From contig JAEWIG010000392.1 of assembly GCA_023387295.1 (NCBI GenBank), positions 1 to 6,096 of the forward strand: a DNA stretch of 6,096 bases, in the 5' to 3' direction. The stretch is from Bacillota bacterium (GTDB taxonomy: Bacteria > Bacillota > Bacilli > Bacillales > Cytobacillaceae). Made by a program: the position numbers and the translations under genes. Positions 4,475 through 6,096 of the stretch are shown piece after piece; within the stretch, counting starts at the first letter, position 1; each line of letters starts with the position of its first letter. Under the pieces are notes generated by a model. That model had not been told where the DNA came from. It ran no database searches and saw only the letters and a program-made list of their open reading frames with translations.

Positions 4475-6096
4475 ATGCGTGTTTCGAATGTAACGGTTAG
4501 AAAACGTTTAACTGTAGCGTTAGTTGTTGGAGTTCTCATTTTTTTTGTCATTGATTTACGTCTCGGTTATGTTCAGTTTTTTCTAGGTAATGCTTTAATG
4601 GATGGGGCTAAAGAGTTATGGAGCAGAGACATCCCATTTGAGCCGCAACGTGGAGAGATTGTTGACCGGAATGGTGTTGCTCTTGCCACAAATGTTAGTG
4701 CTCCCACTGTGTATGTAGTTCCGAGACAGATTAAGGATGCAGAGAATACAGCAGCTGCATTAGCGTCATTATTAAATGTTTCAAAAGACAAAATTTATTC
4801 AGAAATTACGAAGAACTCGAGTAATGAAAGGATTACTGGTGGCAGAAAAATAAGCCATGAAAAAGCAAAGGAGATTAGAGCATTAAATCTTGATGGTGTT
4901 TATATCGGAGAAGACTCGAAACGTCATTACCCTTTTGGAAATTATTTATCACATGTCCTTGGATTTGCAGGGATCGATAATCAAGGATTAATGGGTCTTG
5001 AGCTTTTCTATGATAAAGAACTTAATGGCAAAAGAGGATCAGTAAAATTCTATGCTAATGCAAAGGGACAACGAATGAATGATATGGCAGATGATTATGA
5101 TCCACCAGTTGATGGATTAGATTTAAAGCTGACGATTGATTCGAAGGTTCAAACAATTGTAGAACGGGAGCTTGATATTGCACAAACGACCTATAACCCA
5201 GATGGAATTATTGCGATCGTAATGAATCCCAATAATGGGGAAATTCTAGCAATGTCAAGCAGACCTAATTTCGACCCTGCAAGTTTTCAAAATGTTTCTC
5301 CGGAAGTTTATAATCGCAATCTACCAATTTGGAGTACGTTTGAACCAGGATCAACTTTTAAAATAATTACCTTAGCGGCCGCATTGGAAGAAGGAAAAGT
5401 AGATTTAAAGAAGGAGCATTTTCATGATCCGGGTTTTGTAAAAGTCGGTGGGGCAAGGCTTAGGTGCTGGAAAAAGGGCGGTCACGGCAGCCAAACATTT
5501 CTAGAGGTTGTCCAAAATTCCTGTAACCCTGGCTTTGTTGAACTTGGAGACCGTTTAGGAAAAGAAACACTTTTTAAATATATTCGTGATTTTGGTTTTG
5601 GTGAAAAAACGGGGATAGATTTACAAGGAGAAGGAAAAGGGATTTTATTTAATATTGACCGTGTTGGACCTGTTGAACAAGCTACAACTGCCTTTGGACA
5701 AGGAGTATCTGTTACACCGATTCAACAGGTTGCGGCCCTTTCAGCTGCCATAAATGGTGGCACTTTATATACTCCTTATGTTGCTAAAGAGTTGATTGAT
5801 CCTAAAACCGGTGAGATTGTCATGAGAAAAACACCTACATCAAAAAGAACGGTAATATCTAAAGAAACCTCAGAACAAATTAGGCATGCTCTTGAAAGTG
5901 TGGTGGCTCAAGGAACAGGAGGAAGAGCATTTATTGATGGTTATCGAGTTGGAGGGAAGACAGGAACTGCCCAAAAAGCACAGGGTGGTAGATATTTAGA
6001 AAATAATCATATCGTTTCTTTTATTGGTTTTGCTCCGGCTGATGACCCTCAGCTTGTTGTTTATGTAGCTGTTGATAACCCTAAAGGTACTGTACA
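4475..6096 (+). CDS. spoVD: Sporulation penicillin-binding protein SpoVD (3' end outside window)
   Basis: SpoVD is a class B penicillin-binding protein needed for spore cortex peptidoglycan; it acts in the membranes around the forespore, working with SpoVE. The 540 complete codons seen have no frameshift and run off the window; the B. subtilis protein is about 645 residues. A membrane anchor lies at about 12-27. The dimerisation domain carries RGEIVDRNG at 59-67. The transpeptidase motifs are intact: STFK (S293 nucleophile, K296), SCN (349-351) and KTGT (495-498). The visible part is colinear with B. subtilis SpoVD and ends just after the VDNPKGT segment; the PASTA domain expected at the C-terminus is not in the window. 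C331 (RLRCWKKGGHG) and C350 (in SCN) match the two cysteines of the B. subtilis protein known as the redox target of StoA. It is a paralogue of the upstream PBP2B. The sporulation assignment follows from MRVSNVTVRKRL, this cysteine pair and the likely sigma-E promoter. Confidence 0.96.
   Translation, partial: MRVSNVTVRKRLTVALVVGVLIFFVIDLRLGYVQFFLGNALMDGAKELWSRDIPFEPQRGEIVDRNGVALATNVSAPTVYVVPRQIKDAENTAAALASLLNVSKDKIYSEITKNSSNERITGGRKISHEKAKEIRALNLDGVYIGEDSKRHYPFGNYLSHVLGFAGIDNQGLMGLELFYDKELNGKRGSVKFYANAKGQRMNDMADDYDPPVDGLDLKLTIDSKVQTIVERELDIAQTTYNPDGIIAIVMNPNNGEILAMSSRPNFDPASFQNVSPEVYNRNLPIWSTFEPGSTFKIITLAAALEEGKVDLKKEHFHDPGFVKVGGARLRCWKKGGHGSQTFLEVVQNSCNPGFVELGDRLGKETLFKYIRDFGFGEKTGIDLQGEGKGILFNIDRVGPVEQATTAFGQGVSVTPIQQVAALSAAINGGTLYTPYVAKELIDPKTGEIVMRKTPTSKRTVISKETSEQIRHALESVVAQGTGGRAFIDGYRVGGKTGTAQKAQGGRYLENNHIVSFIGFAPADDPQLVVYVAVDNPKGTV

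Noticed and set aside
4573..4791. Minus-strand open frame antisense to spoVD
   Set aside because: The plus strand encodes an uninterrupted SpoVD N-terminal region colinear with the B. subtilis protein.

Overview
The window is a stretch of the division and cell wall (dcw) cluster of a low-G+C, endospore-forming Bacillaceae. The gene order mraZ - rsmH - ftsL - pbpB - spoVD, all on the plus strand, matches the Bacillus subtilis arrangement as I recall it. The proteins read as close relatives of the B. subtilis ones. The presence of spoVD, a sporulation-only penicillin-binding protein, implies a spore former. I would place it in Bacillus sensu lato (the Bacillus, Neobacillus, Mesobacillus or Cytobacillus type), but the genus cannot be fixed from this window.

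Layout: positions 1-178 are an AT- and purine-rich leader. It ends in a series of GTGG boxes, three of them spaced exactly 10 bp apart, which look like the MraZ operator. Then come mraZ (179-610, transcription regulator), rsmH (637-1569, 16S rRNA methyltransferase), ftsL (1614-1982, divisome bitopic protein) and pbpB (1979-4255, division transpeptidase PBP2B, overlapping ftsL by 4 nt). These four sit close together, with no terminator seen between them, and look like one vegetative operon. Positions 4256-4474 are a non-coding gap holding a G+C-rich, multiply self-complementary repeat element of about 125-145 bp and then a likely sigma-E promoter. The last gene is spoVD (4475 to the window end, incomplete), with 540 complete codons visible and no frameshift.

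How the genes work together: FtsL and PBP2B act at the septum, PBP2B cross-linking septal peptidoglycan. MraZ is known in several bacteria to bind repeats just upstream of its own gene and so set expression of this operon. RsmH modifies the ribosomal decoding site and travels with the cluster. SpoVD is the PBP2B paralogue used for cortex peptidoglycan in sporulation. The repeat element lies exactly between the vegetative operon and the sporulation gene.

Most of the window is conserved core genome. The parts worth a second look are the intergenic repeat, the periodic MraZ boxes, a hairpin around the spoVD ribosome binding site that only a read-through transcript would carry complete, and lineage-type additions in PBP2B (an 18-bp-period coding repeat and an acidic C-terminal tail). 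I saw no mobile gene, RNA gene or CRISPR array.
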